A stretch of 64,000 bases of DNA. Source: Rahnella bonaserana. GTDB taxonomy: Bacteria > Pseudomonadota > Gammaproteobacteria > Enterobacterales > Enterobacteriaceae. Of this stretch, positions 1 through 8,324 are shown piece after piece (the first letter of the stretch is position 1; each line of letters opens with the position of its first letter). Under the pieces are notes generated by a model. It worked only from the letters and a program-made list of their open reading frames with translations, was not told the DNA's origin and ran no database searches. The stretch covers positions 1-64,000 of the forward strand of contig NZ_JAFMOW010000049.1 in assembly GCF_019049675.1 (NCBI RefSeq), in the 5' to 3' direction. The translations under genes and the position numbers were made by a program.

Positions 1-376
1 ATATATATTATACATTCACAAAACTTATTTATATATAGTGAGGAATCAATCTCAAAGAATTTTACAGGATTTAGATGACTTAATATTTAAAATATTCCTC
101 GAATAATTAATGGGTTGCACTATTTGCCAAATTAAACTTAAAGCATATTTCAGTTAGTTGTGTTTTCTTTCTTATTAGCAATGTGAATAAAATGCGCTCC
201 AGGCCTTAAATTTCCATACTTCGGGTGCTAATGCCAAGAAATGGAAATCACTGTTCATCGGATAGCATGCCCTGTTTCTCAGGCTGGCTTTATGTTTACT
301 GCAGATTGGCTTTAACACTAAGCAAAAAAAAAAGCCCCGAAGATCGGGGCTTTTTAATAAAACATCAAAGACGCTA
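1..376. other. AT-rich intergenic start of window
   Basis: No convincing gene is seen in the first 376 bases. The sequence is very AT-rich up to about 180 and has no RBS-preceded ORF of useful length. Its only clear element is the terminator at 331-355, which belongs to the leftward transpeptidase gene. Confidence 0.6.
331..355 (-). terminator. Rho-independent terminator of the L,D-transpeptidase gene
   Basis: An AAAGCCCCGA arm (331-340) and a TCGGGGCTTT arm (344-353) enclose a 3-nt loop. A-rich sequence lies on the left, which reads as a U-tract on the minus strand. It sits 22 bp after the stop of the minus-strand gene and could also work on the plus strand. Confidence 0.85.
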
Positions 377-1297
377 TCAGTTAACCTGAACCGGCATACC
401 GGAACGCATCTCGATCGCGCGCTGAACCACAGTCTGGTTAACCGCAGGGTCCATCGCAACACTGCTTGCGCTGCCGGTCAGAGTGATTGGCAGCGGTTGC
501 TGGGAATCAAACTCTTCCTGGTTAGAGGACAGCGGGTTGTGGATCTCTATATAACGTTTGCCGTCTGGCTCAACGGTCGCTTTCACCGGTTCGTTGATGA
601 ACTGAACGCGGGTGCCTTGCGGCACGTTATCGTACAACCATTTGATATCAGCATCACGCAGACGCACACAACCGTGGCTCACGCGCAGACCGATACCGAA
701 GTTGGCGTTGGTGCCGTGAACGGCATACAGACGGCCAACGTACAGCGCATACAGACCCATCGGGTTGTCCGGGCCGGCAGGGAAGACGGCTGGCAGGAAT
801 TCGCCACGTGCAGCATATTCTTCATGCATTTTCGCGGTCGGCGTCCAGGTCGGGCCGGCTTTTTTACGCTGAACGGTAGTCACCCAGTTCATCGGGGTGT
901 CTTTGCCCAGTTCACCGATACCGATTGGCAGAACCACTACGGTGTTGGTGCCTTTCGGGTAGTAATACAAACGCATTTCAGCACTGTTGATCACGATGCC
1001 ATCGTGCGGAGTATCCGGCAGGATCAGTTGCTGAGGAATGGTCAGCACGGTGCCAGGAGTGGGCAGGAACGGGTCAACGCCAGGGTTGGCTTCGAGCATG
1101 TTGCTCAAACCCATCTGGTATTGCGCTGCGAAATGTTCCAGTGGCAGGCTGCTGCCCTGAGGAACAGTGACTGTGATGTTTTCACCGACCAGACGACCGT
1201 TATTGGCCGGAAGAGGGTAGACCACAGCAAAAGACGCCTGGCTATATGCAGCAACTGCCAAAACCAGGGTAAGGATTGCGCGAATGCTCATTTTCAT
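377..1297 (-). CDS. L,D-transpeptidase, ErfK/YbiS/YcfS family
   Basis: A periplasmic enzyme that cross-links meso-diaminopimelate residues of peptidoglycan or attaches Braun lipoprotein to it. From the chosen start (306 aa) there is a signal peptide of about 24 residues ending in ASFA, a LysM-like segment at about 40-90, and a YkuD catalytic domain. That domain has the HGT motif near residue 194 and SHGCVRL with the catalytic cysteine near 210. The frame is open to 1402, but the residues before 1297 are not signal-like and the ATG at 1297 begins a normal signal peptide; an ATG two codons on is also possible. E. coli has several close paralogues (ErfK, YbiS, YcfS), and I cannot decide which is the orthologue. 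Confidence 0.9.
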   Translation of the reverse strand: MKMSIRAILTLVLAVAAYSQASFAVVYPLPANNGRLVGENITVTVPQGSSLPLEHFAAQYQMGLSNMLEANPGVDPFLPTPGTVLTIPQQLILPDTPHDGIVINSAEMRLYYYPKGTNTVVVLPIGIGELGKDTPMNWVTTVQRKKAGPTWTPTAKMHEEYAARGEFLPAVFPAGPDNPMGLYALYVGRLYAVHGTNANFGIGLRVSHGCVRLRDADIKWLYDNVPQGTRVQFINEPVKATVEPDGKRYIEIHNPLSSNQEEFDSQQPLPITLTGSASSVAMDPAVNQTVVQRAIEMRSGMPVQVN

Positions 1298-1560
1298 ATT
1301 TTCGTTGGTCGTTAATGCCACACTGGCAGTTGTTGTCAGGATGTTAATTCCCCCCGACGCAGTCGAAACCGGCCGGAGAGATAGTGTACTTGCACATAGC
1401 ACTTGAAAGGGACTCAGTATGTGTAACGAATCGCATTTCAGGGCCGCTAATTATAAGGATTTATTTCAAACAGGCCAAAGCTTTCTCACCTTGTTGGAAA
1501 AGTTCCCTCACGCAACCGCATTTTTTGATGCAGGCACCACATTTCTTTACATTCGTCTGC

Positions 1561-3114
1561 TCATTTGCGGCAAAACGGCACCATGATCAGGGCCGCCAGG
1601 AACATCCAGGCCATCACCTGAAAAATATCATTAAACGCCAGGGTAAGAGACTGCGCAGCAACTTGTGCGCCAAACAATCCTTTCGCCATCAGTAAAGCCT
1701 GCGCGGTGTCCGGCGTGAGGTGGCCGATCCTTTGTGCCAGCGAGCCAATCACCTCCTGCGCGGTATCGCCATACTGTCCGAGACTTTCACCGAAACGCGT
1801 TGCATGCACCCGCGTCCAGTCCTGTAACCAGGTATTCACGGTGGCAATACCGATCGCGCCCCCCAGATTGCGCATCAGGTTAAACAACCCGGACGCGTAA
1901 CGCAGTTCCGGTCCCTGAAACGCGGTCAGTGCCATGTTTACGCTCGGTACGATACACAACATGATAAACAAGCCCCGCACCACCTGAGGCCAGAAAAACT
2001 GTTCCGATCCCCAGAACGTGGTGACGGTCGTTGTCAGCCACAGACTCAATGCGAAACCGGATAATCCCACCGCGATCAGTAACCGGCGGTCAACGCGGTT
2101 GATTAATCTGGCGGCAATAAGGGTACTGAAAAACTGTCCGACGCCGACCACAAACACCGTCGTCCCGATTTCCAGGCTGTTGAAATCGCGGATGCGGCCA
2201 AGGAAGACCGGGGTCAGATAGGTAGAGGCATATAGCCCGAACCCGACCACCAGATTGAACAGGCAGGCGAAGGTGAACGTCGGGTCGCGAAAAGGCGTCA
2301 GACGCACGATGGGGTTTTTAGAATAAAAGGATCGTTCGAGGAACAGGACAAAGGCCACCAGCGAGAACCAGGCTGATATCTGGATCTGCGGATCGCTGAA
2401 CCAGTTTTTTCGCGGACCTTCTTCCAGTACGTATTCCAGACACCCCAGCGCTATCGCCATCGACAATAAATGCACCCAGTCGATGCGTCTGAGCATGGAA
2501 AAATCGGCCTTATCAACATGAATAAACAGTACCGCGCCGGTCGCCACCAGAATGCCGGGCAGGATGTTGATGAAGAAAATCCACCGCCAGTCGAGTAACT
2601 GCGTTACCACGCCGCCGACCGTCGGCCCGAGCGTCGGTGCCAGCACGCTGACCATGCCGAGGATCGCGGGGATCAGCGCCTGCTGTTTACCCTGAAACAT
2701 GGCAAAACCGGTGGCGAATACCGTCGGTACCATCGCGCCGCCGGTAAAGCCCTGCAAAGCGCGGAAGAAGATCATCGATTCGATATTCCACGATAATCCG
2801 CAACCGATACTGCTGAGCGTAAATAACGCGGCGGAAGCACTGAACAGCCAGCGGGTGGAAAGCGCCTGCGTCAGAAACGCTGAGAAAGGGATCATCACCA
2901 GTTCGGCGATCAGGTAGGACGTTTGTACCCAGCTGATTTCATCGGGTCCTGCGGACAATCCGGCCTGCACATCATTTAACGAGGCGGCGACGATCTGAAT
3001 GTCAATCAATGCCAGAAACATGCCAAACGCCATAATGCTGAAAATCAGAAACTTGCGTGAGGTCGGGTAATCCGCAGGCGAAAGCGTCGCGGCTGGAGTC
3101 AGGGTGGCAGACAT
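1561..3114 (-). CDS. DHA2-family (EmrB-type) MFS multidrug efflux permease
   Basis: An inner-membrane drug:H+ antiporter of 517 aa, the size expected for 14-helix DHA2 pumps. Visible family features are an N-terminal hydrophobic helix after about 20 polar residues, an acidic residue in helix 1 (MFLALIDIQIV), the LDWRWIFFINILPG segment typical of EmrB/QacA, and about 14 hydrophobic stretches. It is divergent from an HlyD-family adaptor, and the intergenic operator lies directly upstream of this start. It probably forms a tripartite pump with that adaptor and an outer-membrane channel encoded elsewhere. The substrate cannot be read from the sequence. Confidence 0.9.
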   Translation of the reverse strand: MSATLTPAATLSPADYPTSRKFLIFSIMAFGMFLALIDIQIVAASLNDVQAGLSAGPDEISWVQTSYLIAELVMIPFSAFLTQALSTRWLFSASAALFTLSSIGCGLSWNIESMIFFRALQGFTGGAMVPTVFATGFAMFQGKQQALIPAILGMVSVLAPTLGPTVGGVVTQLLDWRWIFFINILPGILVATGAVLFIHVDKADFSMLRRIDWVHLLSMAIALGCLEYVLEEGPRKNWFSDPQIQISAWFSLVAFVLFLERSFYSKNPIVRLTPFRDPTFTFACLFNLVVGFGLYASTYLTPVFLGRIRDFNSLEIGTTVFVVGVGQFFSTLIAARLINRVDRRLLIAVGLSGFALSLWLTTTVTTFWGSEQFFWPQVVRGLFIMLCIVPSVNMALTAFQGPELRYASGLFNLMRNLGGAIGIATVNTWLQDWTRVHATRFGESLGQYGDTAQEVIGSLAQRIGHLTPDTAQALLMAKGLFGAQVAAQSLTLAFNDIFQVMAWMFLAALIMVPFCRK

Positions 3115-3141
3115 TTTGTGAGATCCCGGGGGCTTGTTTAT

Positions 3142-3175
3142 ATGATGGTCATCATATTAAGATGATGACCATCAT
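3142..3175. promoter_or_regulatory. Double palindromic operator between the efflux genes
   Basis: ATGATGGTCATCAT (3142-3155) and its exact reverse complement ATGATGACCATCAT (3162-3175) are separated by 6 bp. Each 14-mer is itself a near-palindrome. The site fills the space between the divergent MFS and HlyD starts. It is the natural binding site for the TetR-family protein encoded just downstream (inferred). Confidence 0.8.
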
Positions 3176-3194
3176 GCAATGAGTGAGAATAAAA

Positions 3195-4319
3195 ATGAGT
3201 GAAGCCACAGCAGGTGAAGGGATCACGGTCCCGGCAGAAAAATCCGGCAAGCGGTCGAAGCGGATCTTTGTGGTCAGCGGCATTGCGCTGGCTGTTGCCC
3301 TTGGCGGTGCAGCCTGGTTGCTGGCCGCGCCTGCGTCCGAATCCACCGACGATGCTTATCTGACGGCAGATGCGACCACCGTTGCGCCAAAAGTGAAGGG
3401 GTTTGTGGCCAAAGTGCTGGTTAACCACAACCAGCAGGTTCATGCGGGGGATAAACTGGTTCTGATCGACAGTGAAGAATTTACTGCGCGCCTGAATGCG
3501 GCACGCGGAGATCTCGACGATGCACGGGCTCAGGTCGCGCAACAGCAGGCCGCGTTACTCAGTCAGCAGGCGCAGGAACAACTTGCACTGACCCAGATTG
3601 AAGCCGCGCGCACGGCAATCCGCTCCTCCCGCGCCGAGCAGCAACACGCCGAAGCCGAGCAGCAACGTTATCAGTCGCTGGCGGTCAGCGGCGCGACGTC
3701 ACGTAATGATGCCGACCGCTATAAAACGACCGCCGTAACTGCTGAACAGACCTCAGCACACGCCGCAGCCATGCTGGATGTGGCAGAAAATCAGGCGGCG
3801 GTCACGCATGCAAAACGCGCTGAAATTGAAGCCGCGCTGGCGCTGGCAAATGCGGCGGTCGTCAAAGCGCAGGCAGCGGAAGACCTTGCGCAGCAGGATC
3901 TCAATCACACCACGATTTTTGCCGCCGTAGATGGCGTGGCGGGTAACCGTCAGGTGCAGGTTGGCGATTATGTCACGCCCGGTCAGCGGCTGATGACGCT
4001 GGTGCCGGAGCAGGGGATTTATGTCACCGCCAACTTCAAGGAAACACAGACCGGCAGAATGCAGCCGGGACAACGGGCAGATGTGCATGTGGATGCGCTG
4101 CCGGGCGTGACGTTTCGCGGCGAAGTCGACAGCCTCGCGCCGGGCTCCGGTTCGACATTTGCGTTGCTGCCGTTTGAGCCGGGCACCGGTAATTTCACCA
4201 AGATTGTTCAGCGGGTGCCGGTGCGCATTCGTCTCGATGCCGGTCAGCCGGATTTAGCGGCGCTACGTCCGGGATTATCGGTGGATGCCCGCGTTTCGTT
4301 AACCGGTTCGCTCAGGTAA
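3195..4319 (+). CDS. HlyD/EmrA-family membrane fusion protein
   Basis: The periplasmic adaptor of a tripartite efflux pump. The chosen ATG gives 374 aa; an in-frame GTG at 3183 is less likely because GTGAGA just before the ATG can serve as RBS. There is one N-terminal membrane helix (about 30-50, rich in VALGGAAWLLAAP), a first biotinyl-lipoyl half beginning at DDAYLTADATTVAPKVKG, a long Ala/Gln/Glu-rich coiled-coil hairpin (about 95-220), the second lipoyl half, and a beta-barrel with the NFKETQTGRMQPGQ motif usual in EmrA proteins. It is divergent from the DHA2 permease and followed 37 bp later by the tetR gene. Confidence 0.9.
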   Translation: MSEATAGEGITVPAEKSGKRSKRIFVVSGIALAVALGGAAWLLAAPASESTDDAYLTADATTVAPKVKGFVAKVLVNHNQQVHAGDKLVLIDSEEFTARLNAARGDLDDARAQVAQQQAALLSQQAQEQLALTQIEAARTAIRSSRAEQQHAEAEQQRYQSLAVSGATSRNDADRYKTTAVTAEQTSAHAAAMLDVAENQAAVTHAKRAEIEAALALANAAVVKAQAAEDLAQQDLNHTTIFAAVDGVAGNRQVQVGDYVTPGQRLMTLVPEQGIYVTANFKETQTGRMQPGQRADVHVDALPGVTFRGEVDSLAPGSGSTFALLPFEPGTGNFTKIVQRVPVRIRLDAGQPDLAALRPGLSVDARVSLTGSLR

Positions 4320-4356
4320 ACTGTGACGGCAATTTTCTGATTATCAGGGCCTTACT

Positions 4357-4947
4357 ATGCGCTATGAAAGTGAACATAAACCTAAAATCCGCGAGCGGAT
4401 CGTGAAAGAAGCGGCAAAAGCTATTCGCGCCAAAGGACCGATGCAGGTCAGCGTGGCAGGCGTGATGAGTAAAGCCGGGCTGACGCACGGCGGGTTTTAT
4501 GCGCACTTTGCCTCCAAAGAGGCGCTGATCGAAGCGGCCATAGAGCAGATGTTTAATCAGGTGATGTTGCGCTGGGAGAAAAACAATCAGGGGCTGACTG
4601 CACAGCAGCAACTGGCGGGATATATCGATTTCTACCTGTCGCCATGGCATCGTGATAACCGTGCGCAGGGTTGTCCGGTTTCAGCGCTGGCCTCGGAAAC
4701 ACCACGAATGTCGGTACCTTGTCAGGCGGAATTTGCCCGGGGAATCGAACGGATCCGCGGGATGATTATCCGCCAGCTGTCGGAGATGGGCGTTGAAAAT
4801 CCGCAAACAGCGGCGATATCGGTCAGTGCAGAACTGATGGGCAGTTTATCGCTGGCGCGTTGCGAACCGGATCGTGAAGCTTCAGAGGCGTTGCTGGAAC
4901 ATGCGCGGAAGACGATAAAAGCGCGGCTAAATTTGCCGGAAGAATAA
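4357..4947 (+). CDS. TetR/AcrR-family transcriptional regulator
   Basis: A 196-aa repressor-type protein. The N-terminal HTH (about 12-58) contains the signature SVAGVMSKAGLTHGGFYAHF followed by SKEAL, which matches the AcrR-like subgroup. The C-terminal part (60-196) would hold the ligand pocket and dimer interface. It lies 37 bp after the HlyD gene on the same strand and probably shares its transcript. By inference it represses both this transcript and the divergent MFS gene through the double palindrome at 3142-3175. The inducer is unknown. Confidence 0.88.
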   Translation: MRYESEHKPKIRERIVKEAAKAIRAKGPMQVSVAGVMSKAGLTHGGFYAHFASKEALIEAAIEQMFNQVMLRWEKNNQGLTAQQQLAGYIDFYLSPWHRDNRAQGCPVSALASETPRMSVPCQAEFARGIERIRGMIIRQLSEMGVENPQTAAISVSAELMGSLSLARCEPDREASEALLEHARKTIKARLNLPEE

Positions 4948-4959
4948 ACTCTCAGAATC

Positions 4960-5089
4960 GCTCCCTCCCCTGCGAAGGGGAGGGTTGGGGTGGGGTATTA
5001 AGTTCTAAATCAGAAAGTTAAGGTTTTCTTAAACAAGGTGTTAGCACTTAAAATCCCCTCCCAGCCTCCCCCTTCGCAGAGGGAGGAGC
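4960..5089. repeat. Palindromic intergenic repeat (REP/BIME-like pair)
   Basis: A 36-bp GC-rich arm (4960-4995) recurs in imperfect inverted form at 5055-5089, with about 60 bp of AT-rich sequence between. Each arm also contains its own hairpin (CCCCT..GCGA..AGGGG). The layout is that of a paired REP/BIME or a very small MITE. It lies between the convergent tetR and receptor genes, where it could act as a bidirectional terminator. Confidence 0.75.
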
Positions 5090-5101
5090 TGAAAAAATCT
5101 A

Positions 5102-7225
5102 TCAGAAATCATAACCTACTGTAGCAACCACAGTACGTTCCTGACCCCAGTAGCAGTAGCTGGTGCCGTAACAGGCTGCGACATATTTCTTGTCGAACAG
5201 GTTGTTGGCATTCAGCTGCACATACGCGCCTTTCAGCTGCGGATTAAACTGCACCAGATTCATACGCAGGGACGCATCAACCAGCGTGGCTGAAGGCATG
5301 TGACGGGTGTTTTCGTTATCCGCCCATTGTGTGCCGATGTAACGCACGCCCGCACCCATATCCACACCAATCGGCGTGTTGTACTGACCCCAGATAGACG
5401 CCATTTGTTTTGGCGTCACATACGGCGTGTTGCCGTTGTTTTCGGCGGCATCACGGATACGCACTTTGTTATAGGTATAACCGGCCATCACGTTGAAGCG
5501 TTCGGTAACCTGCTTCTTGGCTTCCAGCTCCAGACCCTGTGAACGGATTTTCCCTGCCGGCTCGTAGTAGCTGCCGACTACCACGCGGTTACCCACGTCT
5601 TTTTGCGTCAGGTCATATAACGCCGCGGTATACATATCGGACGTACCGACCGGCTGGTATTTGATCCCCGCTTCGTATTGCTCGCTCTGCATCGGTTTCA
5701 GCAGAGTGCCATCAGCACCCGGCAGGGCAGACGGTGTCATCGCCTGGCTGTAGCTGACGTATGGAGAAATCCCGCTGTCGAAGGCGTACAGCAGGGAAGC
5801 GCGGCTGCTGAAGTGTTCATCTTTACGTTCGCTGTTGCTGTGGATGCCGTAGATGCTTTCGTAGCTGCGGCTGGAGGTTTTCAGCGTGTCGTAACGGCCT
5901 GACAGGGTCAGATACCACTTGTTCCAGCTCATTTCATCTTGCAGATAAGTGCCCATCTGCTCATAACGGTTTTTACCGCGTGAATGGCTGTAATAATCCA
6001 GGGCATCGCCGCCCACACCGGTGTACGGGTTAAGTGGCTCAGCGGTTGCACCATCAGATTTCACGTCGTTGATAAAGTGGGAATAATCAAAGCCCAGAAC
6101 CACTTTATGTGCCAGTTCGCCGGTGGCGAAATCCGCTTCCAGCTGGTTGTCGATAGCAAACGTATCCAGAGACGATTTCTCGCCGGAATAGTAGCGATTC
6201 ATCAGCGTACGGTCTGCGTTCCAGCCAGCCTGATACACCTGATCCAGTTCGGTATTGGAATGGGTGTAGTTGGCGTTCTGGCGGAATGACCACACGTCGT
6301 TAAACGCGTGCTGGAATTCGTAGCTGTAGATTTGCTCCCAGCGTTTGAACTGGTTACGGGTGCTTTCACCATCGAAGAAACCACGGCTCAGTTTCTGACC
6401 GTACAGGCTGCCGTCGGCAGGCACTGCGGCGTGATAACCGCCAGACGGATCTTTTTGCAGATAGGCACGCAGTAACAGAGAGGTATTTTCATCCGGCGTC
6501 CACAGTAACTGTGGAGAAATCGCATAACGCTCTTCACGCTGGTGATCGTACTGCGTGTCGCTGCTGCGGGTCATGCCGGTCAGACGGAATGCCAGCTGAT
6601 CGTTGATCGCATTCGTGTAATCGAACGCGCCGCCTTTGGTGTTTTGCGTGCCGCCGGAAAGCTGGAAATGACCTTCTTCAGCAAACTGCGGGCGTTTGGT
6701 GGATTCAACCACCACACCGCCGGGAATGCTCTGACCGTAAAGCGCAGACGACGGGCCTTTTACCACATCAATACGCTCAAGGAACCAGGGATCAACCTGA
6801 ATAGAGTTGTAGGTTGCGCCATCGCTGAGGATACGCAAACCATCGAGGAATGTGTTGTTGACGTCACCGCCGTGGAAACCGCGCAGGGAAATCGTGTCAT
6901 AACGCGTTGCGCCACCCGCAAAGTTGGTGAATACGCCCGGCGTGTAGTTCAGTGCAGCGTTAACCGTGGTGGCGTTCTGGTCAGTCATTTGCTGACGGGT
7001 CACAACAGACACGGCCTGACCGGTGGTGATCAGCGGTTGATCAGTTTTGGTCGCGCTTTTACTGGTTTTTGCACTGTAACCCTGCGTCGGGGCATCTGCG
7101 GTATCGGCAGGTGCGGCTTTGATAACGACCGTATCTTCGGCAGCCATTGATGCAGCCGGAACGGCCAGCGCCATGGCGCACATAAGCACCGAGCGTTTGA
7201 GGGGAAAAGCCAACAACATATTCAT
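5102..7225 (-). CDS. TonB-dependent siderophore receptor (FoxA/FhuA-like)
   Basis: An outer-membrane ferric-siderophore receptor of 707 aa. It has a signal peptide of about 29 residues ending at SMAAEDTVV, where DTVVIKA is a likely TonB box. A plug domain (about 60-175) follows with the motifs VSVVTRQQM, LRGFHGGDV and DVVKGPSSALYGQSIPGG. The rest is a 22-strand-type beta-barrel ending in the aromatic GYDF that BAM recognises. The Fur box at 7369-7387 implies iron repression. Similarity is to hydroxamate receptors such as FoxA, which import ferrioxamines, and that fits the desferrioxamine-type cluster at 26.8-33.4 kb. Ferrioxamine specificity is an inference; FhuA-like ferrichrome uptake is the alternative. 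Confidence 0.88.
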   Translation of the reverse strand: MNMLLAFPLKRSVLMCAMALAVPAASMAAEDTVVIKAAPADTADAPTQGYSAKTSKSATKTDQPLITTGQAVSVVTRQQMTDQNATTVNAALNYTPGVFTNFAGGATRYDTISLRGFHGGDVNNTFLDGLRILSDGATYNSIQVDPWFLERIDVVKGPSSALYGQSIPGGVVVESTKRPQFAEEGHFQLSGGTQNTKGGAFDYTNAINDQLAFRLTGMTRSSDTQYDHQREERYAISPQLLWTPDENTSLLLRAYLQKDPSGGYHAAVPADGSLYGQKLSRGFFDGESTRNQFKRWEQIYSYEFQHAFNDVWSFRQNANYTHSNTELDQVYQAGWNADRTLMNRYYSGEKSSLDTFAIDNQLEADFATGELAHKVVLGFDYSHFINDVKSDGATAEPLNPYTGVGGDALDYYSHSRGKNRYEQMGTYLQDEMSWNKWYLTLSGRYDTLKTSSRSYESIYGIHSNSERKDEHFSSRASLLYAFDSGISPYVSYSQAMTPSALPGADGTLLKPMQSEQYEAGIKYQPVGTSDMYTAALYDLTQKDVGNRVVVGSYYEPAGKIRSQGLELEAKKQVTERFNVMAGYTYNKVRIRDAAENNGNTPYVTPKQMASIWGQYNTPIGVDMGAGVRYIGTQWADNENTRHMPSATLVDASLRMNLVQFNPQLKGAYVQLNANNLFDKKYVAACYGTSYCYWGQERTVVATVGYDF

Positions 7226-7631
7226 AGTCCCTATAAATAACCTGATAAAACATCAGGTGATTAATTGATGCGTGTGAAATAGACCCAAAAAGCCAACAGG
7301 GCTCCGCGCGAAAGCGGCGGCGCAATAAAGCGGTATGGCTTAACGAAAGCAAAACGAATGTTAAACTTAATGATAATTGTTATCATTATTATTTTACAAA
7401 TTCAAGTGAACTTTCATCAAAAACTGTGAAGTGACGCATGTTTATCATGATGAAAAATAGGGTCTTTTTGTTCGTTTTACGAACAGCCCTGCCTGATGAA
7501 AGGGTATAAGGTCGGATTGCTGTAACCTGAAGTTTGAAGAATTTCATTGAAAAGGCGGGCAAAAACTCGGTTACGCATTAGCTTTAAGGATGAGTTTTTT
7601 AAAATCGAAAAAGTTCAAGGCAGGGGACGAC
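7226..7631. other. Regulatory intergenic region between receptor and O-methyltransferase
   Basis: About 400 bp without a gene, separating two divergent starts. It holds the Fur box at 7369-7387. It also holds a small palindrome at 7469-7485 (TGTTCG and CGAACA arms, 5-bp spacer) that could be an operator for the methyltransferase. No RNA gene is evident. Confidence 0.5.
7369..7387. promoter_or_regulatory. Fur box upstream of the siderophore receptor
   Basis: AATGATAA (7369-7376), a 3-bp spacer and TTATCATT (7380-7387) form a perfect inverted repeat that closely follows the 19-bp Fur consensus. It is centred about 150 bp upstream of the receptor start on the minus strand. Iron-dependent repression is expected. 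Confidence 0.85.
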
Positions 7632-8315
7632 ATGAATTCGGTAAATTCACAGGAAGACAGTCAAAAATGGGCTGAGGTGGATAGCTATCTGGTCAGTCAT
7701 CTGGTTGATGACGATCCGGTATTACAACAGGTGCTCAATAATAATCATCAGGCCGGATTGCCCGCGCACGATGTGGCACCTAATCAGGGGAAACTTTTGG
7801 CGTTATTCGTGCAAATCACCGGTGCGCAGAAGGTACTGGAAATTGGCACGCTGGGCGCTTACAGCACGATCTGGCTGGCGCGGGCACTGCCCGTATCCGG
7901 CAAAGTGGTGACGCTGGAAGCCGACCCGCACCATGCCCGTGTCGCACAGACCAACATTGATCTCGCTGGTCTGCAGGACAAAATTACGTTGCACACCGGA
8001 CCTGCGTCAGAAACGTTACCGATGCTTACGGCTGAAGCGCCGTTTGATCTGATTTTCATTGATGCGGATAAACCCAGTAATCCGCTTTATCTGGAATGGG
8101 CGCTGAAACTGTCGAAGCCGGGCACATTAATTATCGGAGACAACGTGGTAAGGGACGGCGCGGTGGTCGATGCGCACAGCGACGACGCCCGTGTACAAGG
8201 CGTTCGCCGCTTCATTGAGATGATTGAGTACGAACCGCGCTTGTCTGCCACCGCGCTGCAAACCGTCGGCAGCAAAGGCTGGGACGGTTTTGTGCTGGCG
8301 CGGGTGATCAGTTAA
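7632..8315 (+). CDS. Class I SAM-dependent O-methyltransferase (CCoAOMT/COMT type)
   Basis: A cytosolic methyltransferase of 227 aa. The SAM-binding motif LEIGTLGAYSTIWLARAL is near residues 70-87. The acidic motif FIDADKPSNPLYLEWA, which carries metal-binding aspartates, lies near 143. IIGDNVVRDG follows. These are the hallmarks of the cation-dependent caffeoyl-CoA/catechol O-methyltransferase fold. The ATG at 7632 is preferred over 7590 because AGGGG lies six bases before it, while the earlier ATG touches its only purine run. The natural acceptor is unknown; bacterial members often methylate catechols or flavonoids. Confidence 0.88.
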   Translation: MNSVNSQEDSQKWAEVDSYLVSHLVDDDPVLQQVLNNNHQAGLPAHDVAPNQGKLLALFVQITGAQKVLEIGTLGAYSTIWLARALPVSGKVVTLEADPHHARVAQTNIDLAGLQDKITLHTGPASETLPMLTAEAPFDLIFIDADKPSNPLYLEWALKLSKPGTLIIGDNVVRDGAVVDAHSDDARVQGVRRFIEMIEYEPRLSATALQTVGSKGWDGFVLARVIS

Positions 8316-8324
8316 TCGCGGGCG

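Noticed and set aside
497-1315. 272-codon plus-strand ORF
   Set aside because: It is fully antisense to the L,D-transpeptidase gene, whose motifs are clear; the frame arises from codon bias.
6542-7150. 202-codon plus-strand ORF
   Set aside because: Antisense shadow of the TonB-dependent receptor plug region; no family features.
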